A stretch of DNA of 64,000 nucleotides from Flavobacterium succinicans LMG 10402 (lineage in GTDB: Bacteria; Bacteroidota; Bacteroidia; Flavobacteriales; Flavobacteriaceae), in assembly GCF_000611675.1 (NCBI RefSeq), contig NZ_JATV01000001.1, positions 186,001 through 250,000 on the forward strand, read 5' to 3'. Position numbers and translations under genes: made by a program. This document shows positions 53,703-63,535 of the stretch, piece by piece. Within the stretch, counting starts at the first letter, position 1. Every line of letters starts with the position of its first letter. The notes below the pieces were generated by a model, which ran no database searches, was not told the origin of the DNA, and was given only the letters and a program-made list of their open reading frames with translations.

Positions 53703-54953
53703 ATGACTTTACGAACGTTATCACAAATCTTCTTTTTGTTACTTGGTGTCAAAAGTATTGCTCAAGAGAGTACTACTAGCATCAAAAACAATGTCAATTT
53801 TATCGGAATTGGTTATGCTATGGGTGAAACCATTCCCTCAATTAGTATATTTCCGGAAACGAAGACACAAAAAGGGGTTGATTTTACTTTTGGCACAACT
53901 ACCTTTGAAAACGACACTTGGGCCAAACGGTTAAATTATCCCAAAACTGGAATATTGCTATCTTTTGCTGATTTTGGTAATAAGGAGAAAGTGGGTTACG
54001 GAATTAGCGTAATGCCTTTTTTTGATTTTGGTGTTTTGAATAGTGTGACTCCACGCATCCGTTTTCAGGTGGGTTTGGGAGGATCTTACAATAACGTCAT
54101 TTATGACAAAGTTACCAACCCTGGAAATTTTGGAATTTCGACTCACTTTACTTGGGCTTTTAGATCCTTTTTGTATTATGATCTGGTGCATCGAAAAGAC
54201 TTCAACCTGAAAATTGGTGGAGGCTTTACCCATTTTTCAAACGGTCATACCCGATTGCCCAATCACGGTTTGAATTCTTATTTAGCTACTGTAAAAACAG
54301 AATTGAATTTCGTCAAAAACACTGCTTCTGTTCCAACTTTAGTTAGTCCCTCGGATCAATCACATACGCAAACCTACTATGGAACTCGATTGGGCTTGGG
54401 ACAAAAAGTCTTGGCTCGTGATTATAATGCACTGAAAAATGTGTATACTAGTTCTTTTTCGGTAGGTCGAATAAAGGATAAAACCTTTAAATACGGTGTA
54501 GGTTTCTTCTATCGATTCTATGATGATTATTATGATTACATTAAAGAAGAAGGTTCAGTGATCAATACCCAATTTCCAGCATTGAAAAATAATCCCTTCA
54601 GAAATGCCTCAGCAATTGGTTTGTATACCAATTTTGAAGTCTTAATTCATCATATCAGTATTGAAACAGAATTAGGAATAAACGTGTACAAACCTGCTTT
54701 TAAACTGGATTGGTATTTAAATAACGGAAGTGCTGCTTCGGGGGTATATATTCCCAAACCATTTGGACTTAAAGCCAAAACAAAGCAATATATTTCCTCT
54801 CGTTTAGGATTTCGGTACTACGCGATTACCGCCAAAAAAGCACCCCAACACAATGTTTTTGTTGCCGCAACTATCAATGCTAATTTAGGACAAGCCGATT
54901 TTTCTGAACTGAGCTTTGGATATGTTTATAGTCCGAAGAGAGCTAGTAAGTAG
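53703..54953 (+). CDS. Acyloxyacyl hydrolase / PagL-like lipid A deacylase
   Basis: A 416-residue outer-membrane protein with a signal peptide (FFLLLGVKSIAQ). The lipid A 3-O-deacylase signature is GGGFTHFSNGHTRLPNHGLN, containing the catalytic His-Ser pair. Alternating beta strands extend to the C-terminus. Longer than classical PagL (about 170 residues) because of a second barrel-like half. It would remodel LPS acyl chains. First gene right of the island. Confidence 0.75.
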   Translation: MTLRTLSQIFFLLLGVKSIAQESTTSIKNNVNFIGIGYAMGETIPSISIFPETKTQKGVDFTFGTTTFENDTWAKRLNYPKTGILLSFADFGNKEKVGYGISVMPFFDFGVLNSVTPRIRFQVGLGGSYNNVIYDKVTNPGNFGISTHFTWAFRSFLYYDLVHRKDFNLKIGGGFTHFSNGHTRLPNHGLNSYLATVKTELNFVKNTASVPTLVSPSDQSHTQTYYGTRLGLGQKVLARDYNALKNVYTSSFSVGRIKDKTFKYGVGFFYRFYDDYYDYIKEEGSVINTQFPALKNNPFRNASAIGLYTNFEVLIHHISIETELGINVYKPAFKLDWYLNNGSAASGVYIPKPFGLKAKTKQYISSRLGFRYYAITAKKAPQHNVFVAATINANLGQADFSELSFGYVYSPKRASK

Positions 54954-54987
54954 TATGCTATTTTTAAGAACTGAAAAACAGAAATTT

Positions 54988-55467
54988 ATGCAAAAAAGAA
55001 TGATTGTGTTTTTTATCTTACTACTTTTTATTAACTGTAAAAGAGAAAGAATAGATAGTCCGATTGAAGCAAATTTGCCAGTCCAATCAGTATCAATTGA
55101 CACTACAGACGGAGATCAATTTATAGCTATATTGCAATTGGAGGATTCAAAAAAATCGATCAACTTATCTAAAGAGGAAATTAAGACAATTGAAGTTTTG
55201 CTTAGAAGCAAAGTAAAACATTACAATGAAAGTTATGAGAAAAACTATATTGAACTAAGATATTATAAAAGACAATATTTTCCACAAATTGATGAAAATG
55301 GAGATAAGTTAGTTGGGATTTACTGTTTTTGTAGTGTTGAAGACAATGATAAGTGGAAAATTCAAAAATTAAAAAGTCCCAAGGATGGAGGTAAATGTTA
55401 TTTATACGCAACTATAAATGTTACTAAAAAAAATGTTACGTTTTTTCAAACTAATGATAGAGCATAA
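54988..55467 (+). CDS. Small lipoprotein of unknown function
   Basis: About 159 residues. The start MQKRMIVFFILLLFINCKRE carries a lipobox-like cysteine at about residue 18. The rest is soluble (SVSIDTTDGDQFIAILQLED, YYKRQYFPQIDENGDK). The start at 54988 is chosen to give a proper signal peptide; the open frame reaches back into the preceding gene. No recognised domain. Confidence 0.6.
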   Translation: MQKRMIVFFILLLFINCKRERIDSPIEANLPVQSVSIDTTDGDQFIAILQLEDSKKSINLSKEEIKTIEVLLRSKVKHYNESYEKNYIELRYYKRQYFPQIDENGDKLVGIYCFCSVEDNDKWKIQKLKSPKDGGKCYLYATINVTKKNVTFFQTNDRA

Positions 55468-55713
55468 AAAATACTTTGTATTTTACGATTTGGGCTAATA
55501 ATAAAAATGGAGTTACTTTAGAGTGAAACTGATTGTTGCCGACGATGTTGTGAGCAATAGTAAAATAGTGTACAATACTACTGTAGGCGTCCCTATGATT
55601 TTATTCTTCTCATCTGATTTTTGTAAATAGCGGTATTTTGCTAAAAGTGTTATTTAGCAATACTTTACAATTGAATGTTCTGCTATTAACTAGATTCGTC
55701 TTATTTTTGCAAA

Positions 55714-56664
55714 ATGAAGGATACAGTTTCAAATGAAAGAAAAAGCTATAACAATTATGGTACTTTTCTAAGAGAGAAATACAACGGACAAAAGGTGTAT
55801 AAAGTTATTGTAGACGCTGGTTTTAGTTGTCCAAATCGTGATGGGAGTAAAGGATTTGGAGGATGTACGTATTGCAATACCGATTCTTTTACGCCTGAAC
55901 TTTCTCGACAATTGCCAAGCATTACCGATCAAGTAGTGCAAGGCATCCAACGCGCCCAAAAGTCCTACAAAGCAGAACGCTTTATTGTTTATTTTCAACC
56001 CAATACCAACACTTATGGTGATGTTGATTATTTGAAAAAATGTTATGACGAAGCCATAGCAGCTGCGCCAGAGCTTATCGTTGGACTTTCTGTAGGTACA
56101 CGTCCTGATTGTTTGAATCCTGAAAAAATTGCGTTATTAGAATCCTATTGTGATCGATTAGATGTTGATGTTGAAATGGGAATGGAATCCATATATGATG
56201 CGACGCTGCAACAAATTAATCGAGGTTGTTCCCATCAAGAGTTTATTCAAGCGGTAGAATGGTTTGCCAACAGTCCAATTGATTTGTGTATTCATACTGT
56301 GTTTGGGTTTCCAGGAGAAACTACCGAGATGATGTTACAATACATACACGAGATCAATCAATATCCTCAAATAAAATTTGTGAAGTTTCATCATTTACAT
56401 ATTGTAGAAGGTTCCATACTTGGTGTGCACTATAAACGTAATCCCTTTCCGCTTTTTACTTTAGAAGAGTATACGGATTTATTGTGCCAGTTAATTCCGT
56501 TGTTGCGACCAGATATTGTAGTACAACGTTTGTTTGGTATTTCTGATTGGGAATTACTTATTGCGCCCAATTGGGGACTTAAAAAAACGTTGATTCAGAA
56601 TTATATGGATAAAGAAATTAGTAAGCGTAATTGTATTCAAGGGTCACAGTATCCAATTGATTAG
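55714..56664 (+). CDS. Radical SAM protein, TIGR01212/YhcC type
   Basis: A 316-residue enzyme with three cysteines of the 4Fe-4S cluster in FSCPNRDGSKGFGGCTYC. Other family stretches are YFQPNTNTYGDVDYLKKC, GLSVGTRPDCL and ELEM-like DVDVEMGMES. Related to bacterial Elp3-like proteins; substrate not known. The box TATTTTTG ends 4 bp before the ATG, so the mRNA may be nearly leaderless. Confidence 0.88.
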   Translation: MKDTVSNERKSYNNYGTFLREKYNGQKVYKVIVDAGFSCPNRDGSKGFGGCTYCNTDSFTPELSRQLPSITDQVVQGIQRAQKSYKAERFIVYFQPNTNTYGDVDYLKKCYDEAIAAAPELIVGLSVGTRPDCLNPEKIALLESYCDRLDVDVEMGMESIYDATLQQINRGCSHQEFIQAVEWFANSPIDLCIHTVFGFPGETTEMMLQYIHEINQYPQIKFVKFHHLHIVEGSILGVHYKRNPFPLFTLEEYTDLLCQLIPLLRPDIVVQRLFGISDWELLIAPNWGLKKTLIQNYMDKEISKRNCIQGSQYPID

Positions 56665-56768
56665 GGCTATGGTTCGGTTTTTCATTCATGCTTAAAAATA
56701 CACAATCAAAGTAGTATATTTGTATTGGGTAAAAATCCTTTCTTTATCCTTTATCTTATCCTTCTGCT

Positions 56769-57467
56769 ATGCGTAATTTTGTATTGCTTTTTTTGCTATT
56801 TCTTGGTACTTGTGCTTTTGCTCAAGACCTTTCCTACGATGAATCAAAACCTAAGAAGAAACTTGATTCTTTGTATAGAGAAGATCAGTTTTATTTTGGA
56901 ATTACTTATAATACATTAACAAATACTCCCAAAGGATACGATAAAGATAAAATTGCAGCTGGTTTTACCGCAGGTTTTTTAAGAGACATGCCGTTAAATG
57001 CGTCTAGAACGGTTGCCATAGCTGCTGGTTTAGGTTTGACGCATAACAATTACAATCATAATCTTAAAATCTCGGGTTCTGGTAAAAATCCTGACTATAA
57101 TTTATTGGAACGTGGTACGTACAGTGCGAATAAGTTATCAACCTTAACTGCCGATTTTCCCATTGAACTGAGATGGCGTACCTCTACTTTTGAAAGTACG
57201 CAATTTTGGCGAATTTATTTAGGAGCGAAATTTAGCTATATGCTTTATGATCGTAGTTTGTATGAGGCGGGTAGTGATCGAATAGTGATTAAAAACAATA
57301 ATGATCTCAATCGATTAGGCTACGGCGCACACATTGGGGCTGGTTACAACACTTTTAATGTGTATGTACAATATGGGCTCAACTCGTTATTTCAGAAAGG
57401 GCAATTAGCAGGAGAACAACTTCAGATGCAAAATTTTAATTTAGGTCTAATATTCTACATCTTATAA
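56769..57467 (+). CDS. Outer-membrane beta-barrel protein (PorT family)
   Basis: A 232-residue protein with a signal peptide (FVLLFLLFLGTCAFAQ) and alternating strands ending in FNLGLIFYIL. The pattern fits small PorT-type barrels of Bacteroidota; it is not clearly the gliding/T9SS PorT itself. The -7 box TATATTTG is at 56715-56722, which sets the ATG at 56769 as the start. It converges on the next gene with a 6-bp overlap. Confidence 0.72.
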   Translation: MRNFVLLFLLFLGTCAFAQDLSYDESKPKKKLDSLYREDQFYFGITYNTLTNTPKGYDKDKIAAGFTAGFLRDMPLNASRTVAIAAGLGLTHNNYNHNLKISGSGKNPDYNLLERGTYSANKLSTLTADFPIELRWRTSTFESTQFWRIYLGAKFSYMLYDRSLYEAGSDRIVIKNNNDLNRLGYGAHIGAGYNTFNVYVQYGLNSLFQKGQLAGEQLQMQNFNLGLIFYIL

Positions 57468-58067
57468 CCAAAGAATCATTAGCAATATTTGCGGAATACT
57501 ACCTGATATAAACCCTATACTTAGCTCTTTGGGAGTGTGCGCATTCATTACTAAACGAGACGATGCAATAACGCCATTTAAAAAAATAAAGGTGGGTACT
57601 ACAATTGAAAAATCTTGTGGGTGCTGCAATTGTAAGCCTATGATAAAAATGGTGAGCGAACTAAAGGCTAGCATATGAATACTGGCTTTGATTTTAGCAA
57701 ACAAAAGTAATAAGGTTATTAAAGTACTCAACAAAGCACCTAAAAAGAAAAAATGCAATTCTAAATAGTATTCAATGGTAATGGTCTTTTTAATCAGTAA
57801 TATCATTAAAAAGCATTGAAAGATTAAGGGTAGTTTGCGTTGCTCTAATTCATAAGCCATGACCGAGTCGATTTGTTTTAAGGCTCTTAATAATAAATAA
57901 AGTAAAACGGGAACAATAATGGTGAGTATCAGAATTTGAAGCAAAACAAAAGCTATTTCCTTTAGATCAAAAGAAGTAGCATTGTAATAAAAATAAAACA
58001 GCGTTGCCATCAAAGGAATAAATATAGGATGGAACGCGTAAGAAAAGAAGGTTATTATTTTTTTCAA
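57462..58067 (-). CDS. PAP2-like integral membrane protein
   Basis: About 201 residues if started at the TTG at 58067 (then KKIITFFSYAFHPIFIPLM), which matches homologues I recall. An upstream TTG at 58136 would add 23 residues. Six or so transmembrane helices. The C-terminal SSRLVMNAHTPKELSIGFIS resembles the PAP2 phosphatase motif, though a full catalytic set is not evident. Start and function are uncertain. Confidence 0.6.
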   Translation of the reverse strand: MKKIITFFSYAFHPIFIPLMATLFYFYYNATSFDLKEIAFVLLQILILTIIVPVLLYLLLRALKQIDSVMAYELEQRKLPLIFQCFLMILLIKKTITIEYYLELHFFFLGALLSTLITLLLLFAKIKASIHMLAFSSLTIFIIGLQLQHPQDFSIVVPTFIFLNGVIASSRLVMNAHTPKELSIGFISGSIPQILLMILWL

Positions 58068-58217
58068 GGTCAATTTGTTTGGTTTGCCAATTTTGATCTC
58101 GCAATTTACAATTGTTTTGATGGGATTGCAACCCAAAGAAGTTCAAGTTAAATAAATATGAAATGAAGATGAGATTGCTTGTCTTTATAGTATTTTTACT
58201 CTCAAATCAAGAATACA

Positions 58218-60659
58218 ATGAATCTTTCTATTGCTACGATTTCGCAACAAATAAATGCCACTTTCAAAGGCGACCCTTCAGTACTTATCGATGCTATTGC
58301 TATAGATAGCCGTTCCTTGCAAAACGGACCGAACACCTTGTTTTTTGCTTTGATTGGTCCCAACAACGATGCGCATTCGTATATCAATGATTTGATTCAA
58401 AAAGGCGTTACTCATTTCGTGGTGCAATACATTCCTAAGCATTGCGAAGGAAAAGCACAGTTTTTGGTGGTACAAAATACGTTAACAGCCTTACAAGAAT
58501 TGGCGAGCTATTATCGCAGTTTATTTCATTTTCCAGTAATTGGTGTCACGGGTAGCAACGGAAAAACCATCGTAAAAGAGTGGCTCAATTTCTTGCTAAG
58601 CCCCGATTATTCTATCATTCGTAGTCCCAAAAGTTATAACTCACAAGTAGGTGTTCCTTTGTCTGTGTTGGCGATTGCCAAGCAACATAATTTCGGAATT
58701 TTCGAAGCCGGAATTTCTACCGTAAATGAGATGGTGCATTTGGAAAAAATCATTCGCCCCACGCTTGGGATTTTGACAAATATTGGTTCGGCTCACGACG
58801 AAGGATTTTCTTCTATTGGCGAAAAAATAAAAGAAAAATTGCAGCTGTTTAAGCACTGTGATTTGTTGATTTATAATAAAAATAAAACTATCGATGCTTT
58901 TTTGAAACCGTCATTAAAAACTTTTTCTTGGAGTTTTAAAGATACCACTGCGGATGTTTTCATTCAAAAAACAAGCATTTTAGATAAAACCAAGTTGCAT
59001 CTTCAACTACAGTCGTATGCTTTTGATATCATTATTCCTTTTCAAGATGATGCTTCTATCGAAAATGCGATTCATTGTTTGATGGTGTTGTTGCATTTGG
59101 GCTATGATAGAGTGACTATCGAACATCGGATGTATTTGTTGTATCCCGTTGAAATGCGACTAAAGGTCAAAGACGGCATTAATAGCACCACAATTATTGA
59201 CGATAGTTACAGTTCCGATTTTCAGTCTTTAAAAATTGCATTGGATTTCTTAGAAAGTCAAAAACAATACAAGAAAAAAACAGTGATTTTGTCCGATATT
59301 TTTCAAAGCGGATTATCGAATGAAGAATTGTATTCCAAAGTATCGCAGCTTGTTATTTCTAACAAAATTAACCGCGTGATTGGCATCGGAACGACCATAA
59401 CCGCTTTTAAACATAAGTTCGTCAATTGCACTACGTATGCTACTACTGCCGATTTTTTAGCAAAATTGGATAGTGCTACTTTTAGCAACGAAACCATTTT
59501 AATCAAAGGCGCAAGAAGCTTTCATTTTGAAGATATTGTGGCTGTATTAGAAGAAAAAAAGCACGAAACGGTTTTGGAAATCAATCTCAATGCCATTAGT
59601 CATAATCTTAATTTTTTCCGTTCGAAATTACAACCTTCCACTAAAATGATGGTGATGGTTAAAGCTTTTGGATATGGAAATGGCGGTTTTGAAATTGCCA
59701 AATTACTAGAACATCACCAAGTTGATTATTTAGGTGTGGCTTTCGCCGATGAGGGAATTGCTTTGAAAACAGCAGGAATTCATCTGCCGATTATGGTTTT
59801 GAATCCTGAGTCTACGAGTTTTTCAGCGATTATTCAACATCAATTAGAACCTGAAATCTATAGTTTGAAAGGCTTGCGTTCCTTTTTGAAAATAGCCGAA
59901 CAAAAGAATCTAAAGCACTTTCCGATTCATATCAAACTCGATACAGGTATGCACCGATTGGGCTTTGAAAAAGATACCATCGAGGAATTAATCGCGATAC
60001 TCAAAGACACTACTTTGGTGCGAGTAAAAAGTATATTGTCGCATTTGGCCACAAGTGATGACCTAAACCATCAAGCTTTTGTTGCATCTCAAATTGAGTT
60101 GTTCGATAATTTATCCAGCCGTTTGATGACCGAGTTGAATATTCAGCCCATTCGCCATATTTTGAATACTTCGGGCATTAGTAATTTTCCGAAAGCGCAA
60201 TACAATATGGTTCGTTTGGGAATTGGTTTGTATGGTGTTTCTAATGATGACGAAGAACAAAAAGAATTAGAAAATGTGAGTACGCTCAAATCCGTTATTT
60301 CACAAATCCGAACGATTCCAGCTGGAGATTCTGTAGGTTATGGGCGTCGTTTTATGGCTGATAGGCCTACCAAAGTAGCCACAATTCCTATTGGCTATGC
60401 CGATGGTATCGCACGACTTTGGGGAAATGGAGTAGGATATGTGTCGATTCATCAGCAAAAAGCCACCATTATTGGAAGCGTTTGTATGGATATGCTAATG
60501 GTAGATGTTACCGCAATTGATTGTCAAGAAGGCGATGCGGTAATCATTTTTGGCGAAAGCCCAACCGTAATCGAAATGGCCGAAAAGCTACACACCATTC
60601 CCTATGAAATTCTAACTAGTATTTCCCAACGGGTGAAGCGGGTGTTTTACAGGGAATAA
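58218..60659 (+). CDS. murF-alr: Bifunctional MurF-alanine racemase
   Basis: An 813-residue fusion typical of Bacteroidota. Residues 1 to about 450 are UDP-MurNAc-tripeptide D-Ala-D-Ala ligase, with the P-loop VTGSNGKTIVKEWL. Residues of about 455-813 are PLP-dependent alanine racemase, with the lysine in MVMVKAFGYGNGG and the C-terminal catalytic part near IPIGYADGIARLWGNG. One protein thus supplies D-alanine and adds D-Ala-D-Ala in peptidoglycan precursor synthesis. Confidence 0.93.
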   Translation: MNLSIATISQQINATFKGDPSVLIDAIAIDSRSLQNGPNTLFFALIGPNNDAHSYINDLIQKGVTHFVVQYIPKHCEGKAQFLVVQNTLTALQELASYYRSLFHFPVIGVTGSNGKTIVKEWLNFLLSPDYSIIRSPKSYNSQVGVPLSVLAIAKQHNFGIFEAGISTVNEMVHLEKIIRPTLGILTNIGSAHDEGFSSIGEKIKEKLQLFKHCDLLIYNKNKTIDAFLKPSLKTFSWSFKDTTADVFIQKTSILDKTKLHLQLQSYAFDIIIPFQDDASIENAIHCLMVLLHLGYDRVTIEHRMYLLYPVEMRLKVKDGINSTTIIDDSYSSDFQSLKIALDFLESQKQYKKKTVILSDIFQSGLSNEELYSKVSQLVISNKINRVIGIGTTITAFKHKFVNCTTYATTADFLAKLDSATFSNETILIKGARSFHFEDIVAVLEEKKHETVLEINLNAISHNLNFFRSKLQPSTKMMVMVKAFGYGNGGFEIAKLLEHHQVDYLGVAFADEGIALKTAGIHLPIMVLNPESTSFSAIIQHQLEPEIYSLKGLRSFLKIAEQKNLKHFPIHIKLDTGMHRLGFEKDTIEELIAILKDTTLVRVKSILSHLATSDDLNHQAFVASQIELFDNLSSRLMTELNIQPIRHILNTSGISNFPKAQYNMVRLGIGLYGVSNDDEEQKELENVSTLKSVISQIRTIPAGDSVGYGRRFMADRPTKVATIPIGYADGIARLWGNGVGYVSIHQQKATIIGSVCMDMLMVDVTAIDCQEGDAVIIFGESPTVIEMAEKLHTIPYEILTSISQRVKRVFYRE

Positions 60660-60723
60660 TTTTTAGAGTTTAGGAAATTTTTAAATATCTTTATCTTCTA
60701 ATCAAATAACTAAAATTGTAAAT

Positions 60724-61104
60724 ATGGGAATGATTTCAGAATTTAAGGATTTTATTGCTAAAGGCAACGCCATGGATTTAGCAGTAGGAGTGATCATTGG
60801 TGGCGCTTTTGGTGCTATTGTGAACTCATTGGTAGCAGATGTTATCACGCCAGCTTTATTAAACCCAGCATTAAAAGCTGCTCAAGTAGAAGATTTAGCA
60901 GGACTAAAAACCGATGGAGGTATTTTGTACGGTAAATTTTTGGCGGCAATCATAAGCTTCTTAGTGATAGCTTTTGTGATCTTTTTGATGGTAAAAGCCA
61001 TTAACAGTATGAAGAAAAAAGAAGAAGCACCTGCTCCTGCAGCACCAGCTGGACCAACTCAAGAAGAATTATTGACTCAAATTAGAGATCTTTTAAAGAA
61101 ATAA
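60724..61104 (+). CDS. mscL: Large-conductance mechanosensitive channel
   Basis: A 126-residue inner-membrane channel that opens under osmotic down-shock. The N-terminal helix EFKDFIAKGNAMDLAVGVII and pore segment GGAFGAIVNSLVADVITPAL are characteristic. The second helix is AAIISFLVIAFVIFLMV, followed by an Ala/Pro-rich linker and a C-terminal helix (EELLTQIRDLLKK). A terminator follows. Confidence 0.95.
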   Translation: MGMISEFKDFIAKGNAMDLAVGVIIGGAFGAIVNSLVADVITPALLNPALKAAQVEDLAGLKTDGGILYGKFLAAIISFLVIAFVIFLMVKAINSMKKKEEAPAPAAPAGPTQEELLTQIRDLLKK

Positions 61105-61130
61105 TACCGCTACACTAGTGTCTAACTTAA

Positions 61131-61163
61131 CGTCTCTTTTTCCAAAATAGAGGCGGTTTTTTT
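61131..61163 (+). terminator. Terminator after mscL
   Basis: A 7-bp stem CGTCTCT/AGAGGCG with an 11-nt loop and seven T. Confidence 0.75.
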
Positions 61164-61231
61164 GTGTTGATAAATAGAAAAACATATAAAATGTTTCATA
61201 TGTAACAATTTGTTAAATATTGTGAATCACC

Positions 61232-61261
61232 TTGTTTTGTTTCTTAGTTTACTTACTTTTG
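61232..61261 (+). promoter_or_regulatory. Promoter of asd
   Basis: TTG, 19 bp, TACTTTTG, ending 34 bp before the asd ATG; a close match to the Bacteroidota consensus. Confidence 0.65.
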
Positions 61262-61295
61262 TAATTCAATAGTAAGTCAATATAAAAGAGATACG

Positions 61296-62285
61296 ATGAG
61301 AATAGCAGTTGTAGGCGCTACCGGAATGGTAGGCGAAATCATGTTGAAAGTTTTAGCAGAGCGTAATTTTCCAGTTACCGAGTTAATTCCTGTTGCTTCA
61401 GAAAAATCAGTAGGAAAAGAAATAGAATTCAACGGAAAAAAATATAAAGTGGTAGGATTGCAAACGGCAGTAGATTTAAAAGCAGATATTGCTTTGTTTT
61501 CTGCTGGTGGAGGAACTTCTTTGGAGTGGGCTCCTAAATTTGCAGCCGCTGGTACTACAGTAATTGATAATTCTTCAGCTTGGAGAATGGACCCAACCAA
61601 AAAATTAGTGGTTCCAGAAATCAATGCTAGCCAATTGACTAAAGAGGACAAAATCATTGCGAATCCGAACTGTTCTACAATTCAGATGGTATTGGCTTTG
61701 GCACCTTTACATCAAAAATATAACATCAAACGCGTTATCGTTTCTACCTATCAATCCATTACAGGGACAGGTGTAAAAGCGGTACAACAATTCGAAAATG
61801 AAGTAGCTGGAATTGAAGGCGACATGGTGTACAAATACAAAATCAATCGCAATTGTATCCCGCAATGTGATAGTTTTGAAGACAACGGTTACACCAAAGA
61901 AGAAATGAAATTGGTCAACGAAACCAAAAAAATCTTAAGTGATGATACCATCAAAGTTACCGCAACTGCTGTTCGTGTACCTGTAGTTGGAGGTCATAGC
62001 GAAGCGGTGAACGTTGAGTTTACTAATGATTTTGATGTTTCAGAAGTTAGAAATATTTTACATCACACCGATGGTATCGTGGTACAAGACAATTTGGATA
62101 CGTTCACTTACCCAATGCCTCGTTATGCGGAAGGAAAAAATGAAGTTTTTGTAGGTAGAATTCGTCGTGACGAGAGCCAAGACAATACCTTAAATATGTG
62201 GATTGTGGCGGATAACTTGAGAAAAGGAGCGGCTACTAACACCATTCAAATTGCAGAATATTTGATAAAAGCAAATTTGGTATAA
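61296..62285 (+). CDS. asd: Aspartate-semialdehyde dehydrogenase
   Basis: A 329-residue enzyme that reduces aspartyl phosphate to the semialdehyde, for lysine/diaminopimelate, threonine and methionine synthesis. The NADP-binding start is RIAVVGATGMVGEIMLKVL, the catalytic cysteine is in IIANPNCSTIQMV, and the substrate-binding RVPVVGGHSEAVNVEF is present. Normal length; flanked by a promoter and a terminator. Confidence 0.96.
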   Translation: MRIAVVGATGMVGEIMLKVLAERNFPVTELIPVASEKSVGKEIEFNGKKYKVVGLQTAVDLKADIALFSAGGGTSLEWAPKFAAAGTTVIDNSSAWRMDPTKKLVVPEINASQLTKEDKIIANPNCSTIQMVLALAPLHQKYNIKRVIVSTYQSITGTGVKAVQQFENEVAGIEGDMVYKYKINRNCIPQCDSFEDNGYTKEEMKLVNETKKILSDDTIKVTATAVRVPVVGGHSEAVNVEFTNDFDVSEVRNILHHTDGIVVQDNLDTFTYPMPRYAEGKNEVFVGRIRRDESQDNTLNMWIVADNLRKGAATNTIQIAEYLIKANLV

Positions 62286-62308
62286 ACAATCGTTTTTACG
62301 TTATAAAG

Positions 62309-62343
62309 AGAGCGCCTTGATAAATCGAGGCGCTCTTTTTTTT
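62309..62343 (+). terminator. Terminator after asd
   Basis: A 12-bp stem with one mismatch (62309-62320 with 62325-62336), a 4-nt loop and eight T. It lies against the end of the convergent gene. Confidence 0.85.
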
Positions 62344-63268
62344 AATTGTATAAGAATTGAGCAGCATCTTGACTTGTTTTAATTGGGTCATGATAGGCAT
62401 TGGGCACCTCTCGAAACGTCCAATTGAAGGGCAATCCAAGTTGTTTAGCAAGTGCTTTGCCGCTATTGTAAAAATATAAAGCGCGATCTATTCGGTTAAG
62501 ACCTTGGGCATCTGCGGAAGTATTATGTCTGAATCCACTGCTTTGGTCGCTGCCACTTGCGTTACAAACCGTACAAGGGCTTCCTACTTGCACAGTGAGA
62601 TGGGCTCTCAAAAAACTAGCATAATTCTCAGTGGTAATAGGTGCTTCTTTTAATCCATAGGGAAATAGAGCTGCTGTGTCTGGTGCAGTAAACCACCCTC
62701 CGTTGGAGCTGATAATTCTGTTTATTTTTTCGCTTGGTTTCATCAACGCCAAACGATGTGCAAACTGTCCTCCTCCCGAATGGCCATAAATATCATAGGT
62801 CGTTTGCGTACTTTTGGTTCTTTTTTGAATTTCCTCAAATAAAGGAGCAATGTAAGAGAAAGTCCATTGTGATTCCGGATTTAAATCTTCTGGTTTGGGC
62901 TTGTTCGTGTCTTTGTAAACATTACCCATAATGTAGAAATTACCGCCAGGGAAATCTTTTTCAGAGAATTCAGGGGCAAAGAGGAGCACTTTATATTTTT
63001 CGGCATATGCCACCCATAGATCTCTATAATAACTTGCGTCCCGGCTATCGCCATGAAACACCATCAGTATTTTCATTGTTTCTTTTGCGCCACTCGAAGG
63101 ATAATAGTAGTGCACCGGAATGGGTTTGGAGGGAATAGCACTATAGGTAAAAAGAAAACTTCCTGATTCACCTTTTAATTCATTTGGTTCGCTGTCAGAG
63201 CTTCCAGAAGAACACGAAAGCAATAAAAAACTTAAAAGCGAGAGTACTAAATAATAGGTATATTTCAT
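62342..63268 (-). CDS. Alpha/beta-hydrolase-like lipoprotein
   Basis: A 308-residue protein with a type II signal peptide (SLLSFLLLSC, lipid cysteine at about residue 19) and a Ser-rich spacer. The hydrolase nucleophile elbow is YGHSGGGQFAHR, and KILMVFHGDSRDASYYRDLW fits the oxyanion region. A histidine in VPNAYHDPIK may complete the triad. Similar to poly(3-hydroxybutyrate) depolymerase/esterase-like proteins, but substrate unknown. A TATTTTTG box is at 63285-63292 on the minus strand. Confidence 0.75.
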   Translation of the reverse strand: MKYTYYLVLSLLSFLLLSCSSGSSDSEPNELKGESGSFLFTYSAIPSKPIPVHYYYPSSGAKETMKILMVFHGDSRDASYYRDLWVAYAEKYKVLLFAPEFSEKDFPGGNFYIMGNVYKDTNKPKPEDLNPESQWTFSYIAPLFEEIQKRTKSTQTTYDIYGHSGGGQFAHRLALMKPSEKINRIISSNGGWFTAPDTAALFPYGLKEAPITTENYASFLRAHLTVQVGSPCTVCNASGSDQSSGFRHNTSADAQGLNRIDRALYFYNSGKALAKQLGLPFNWTFREVPNAYHDPIKTSQDAAQFLYN

Positions 63269-63535
63269 GGCAAATATTTTTTACAAAAATACAAAATTCA
63301 TATCCTAGTACTTAGGAGGATACGTTAAACAATCGATAAAGCGTAATGGTTATTCATGAATTTTGCAATGTTATATTTTTAGTTTTTTGGTGTTCGTAGG
63401 AGTACTAATGTTGGATGTTTTGTTGTAGTTTTCCGATTCACAAAGTATGGACGGACCGAAAAAGTTTTGAATTAATGTTTTTTCGGATTAATTCTTGCGG
63501 GTTTATAGTTTAAATTTGTTGTAAAATAGGTAAGG

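Noticed and set aside
58068..58136. Upstream TTG start giving 23 extra residues for the PAP2-like protein
   Set aside because: The extension has no hydrophobic or conserved character, and homologues I recall begin near the first membrane helix, though this remains uncertain.
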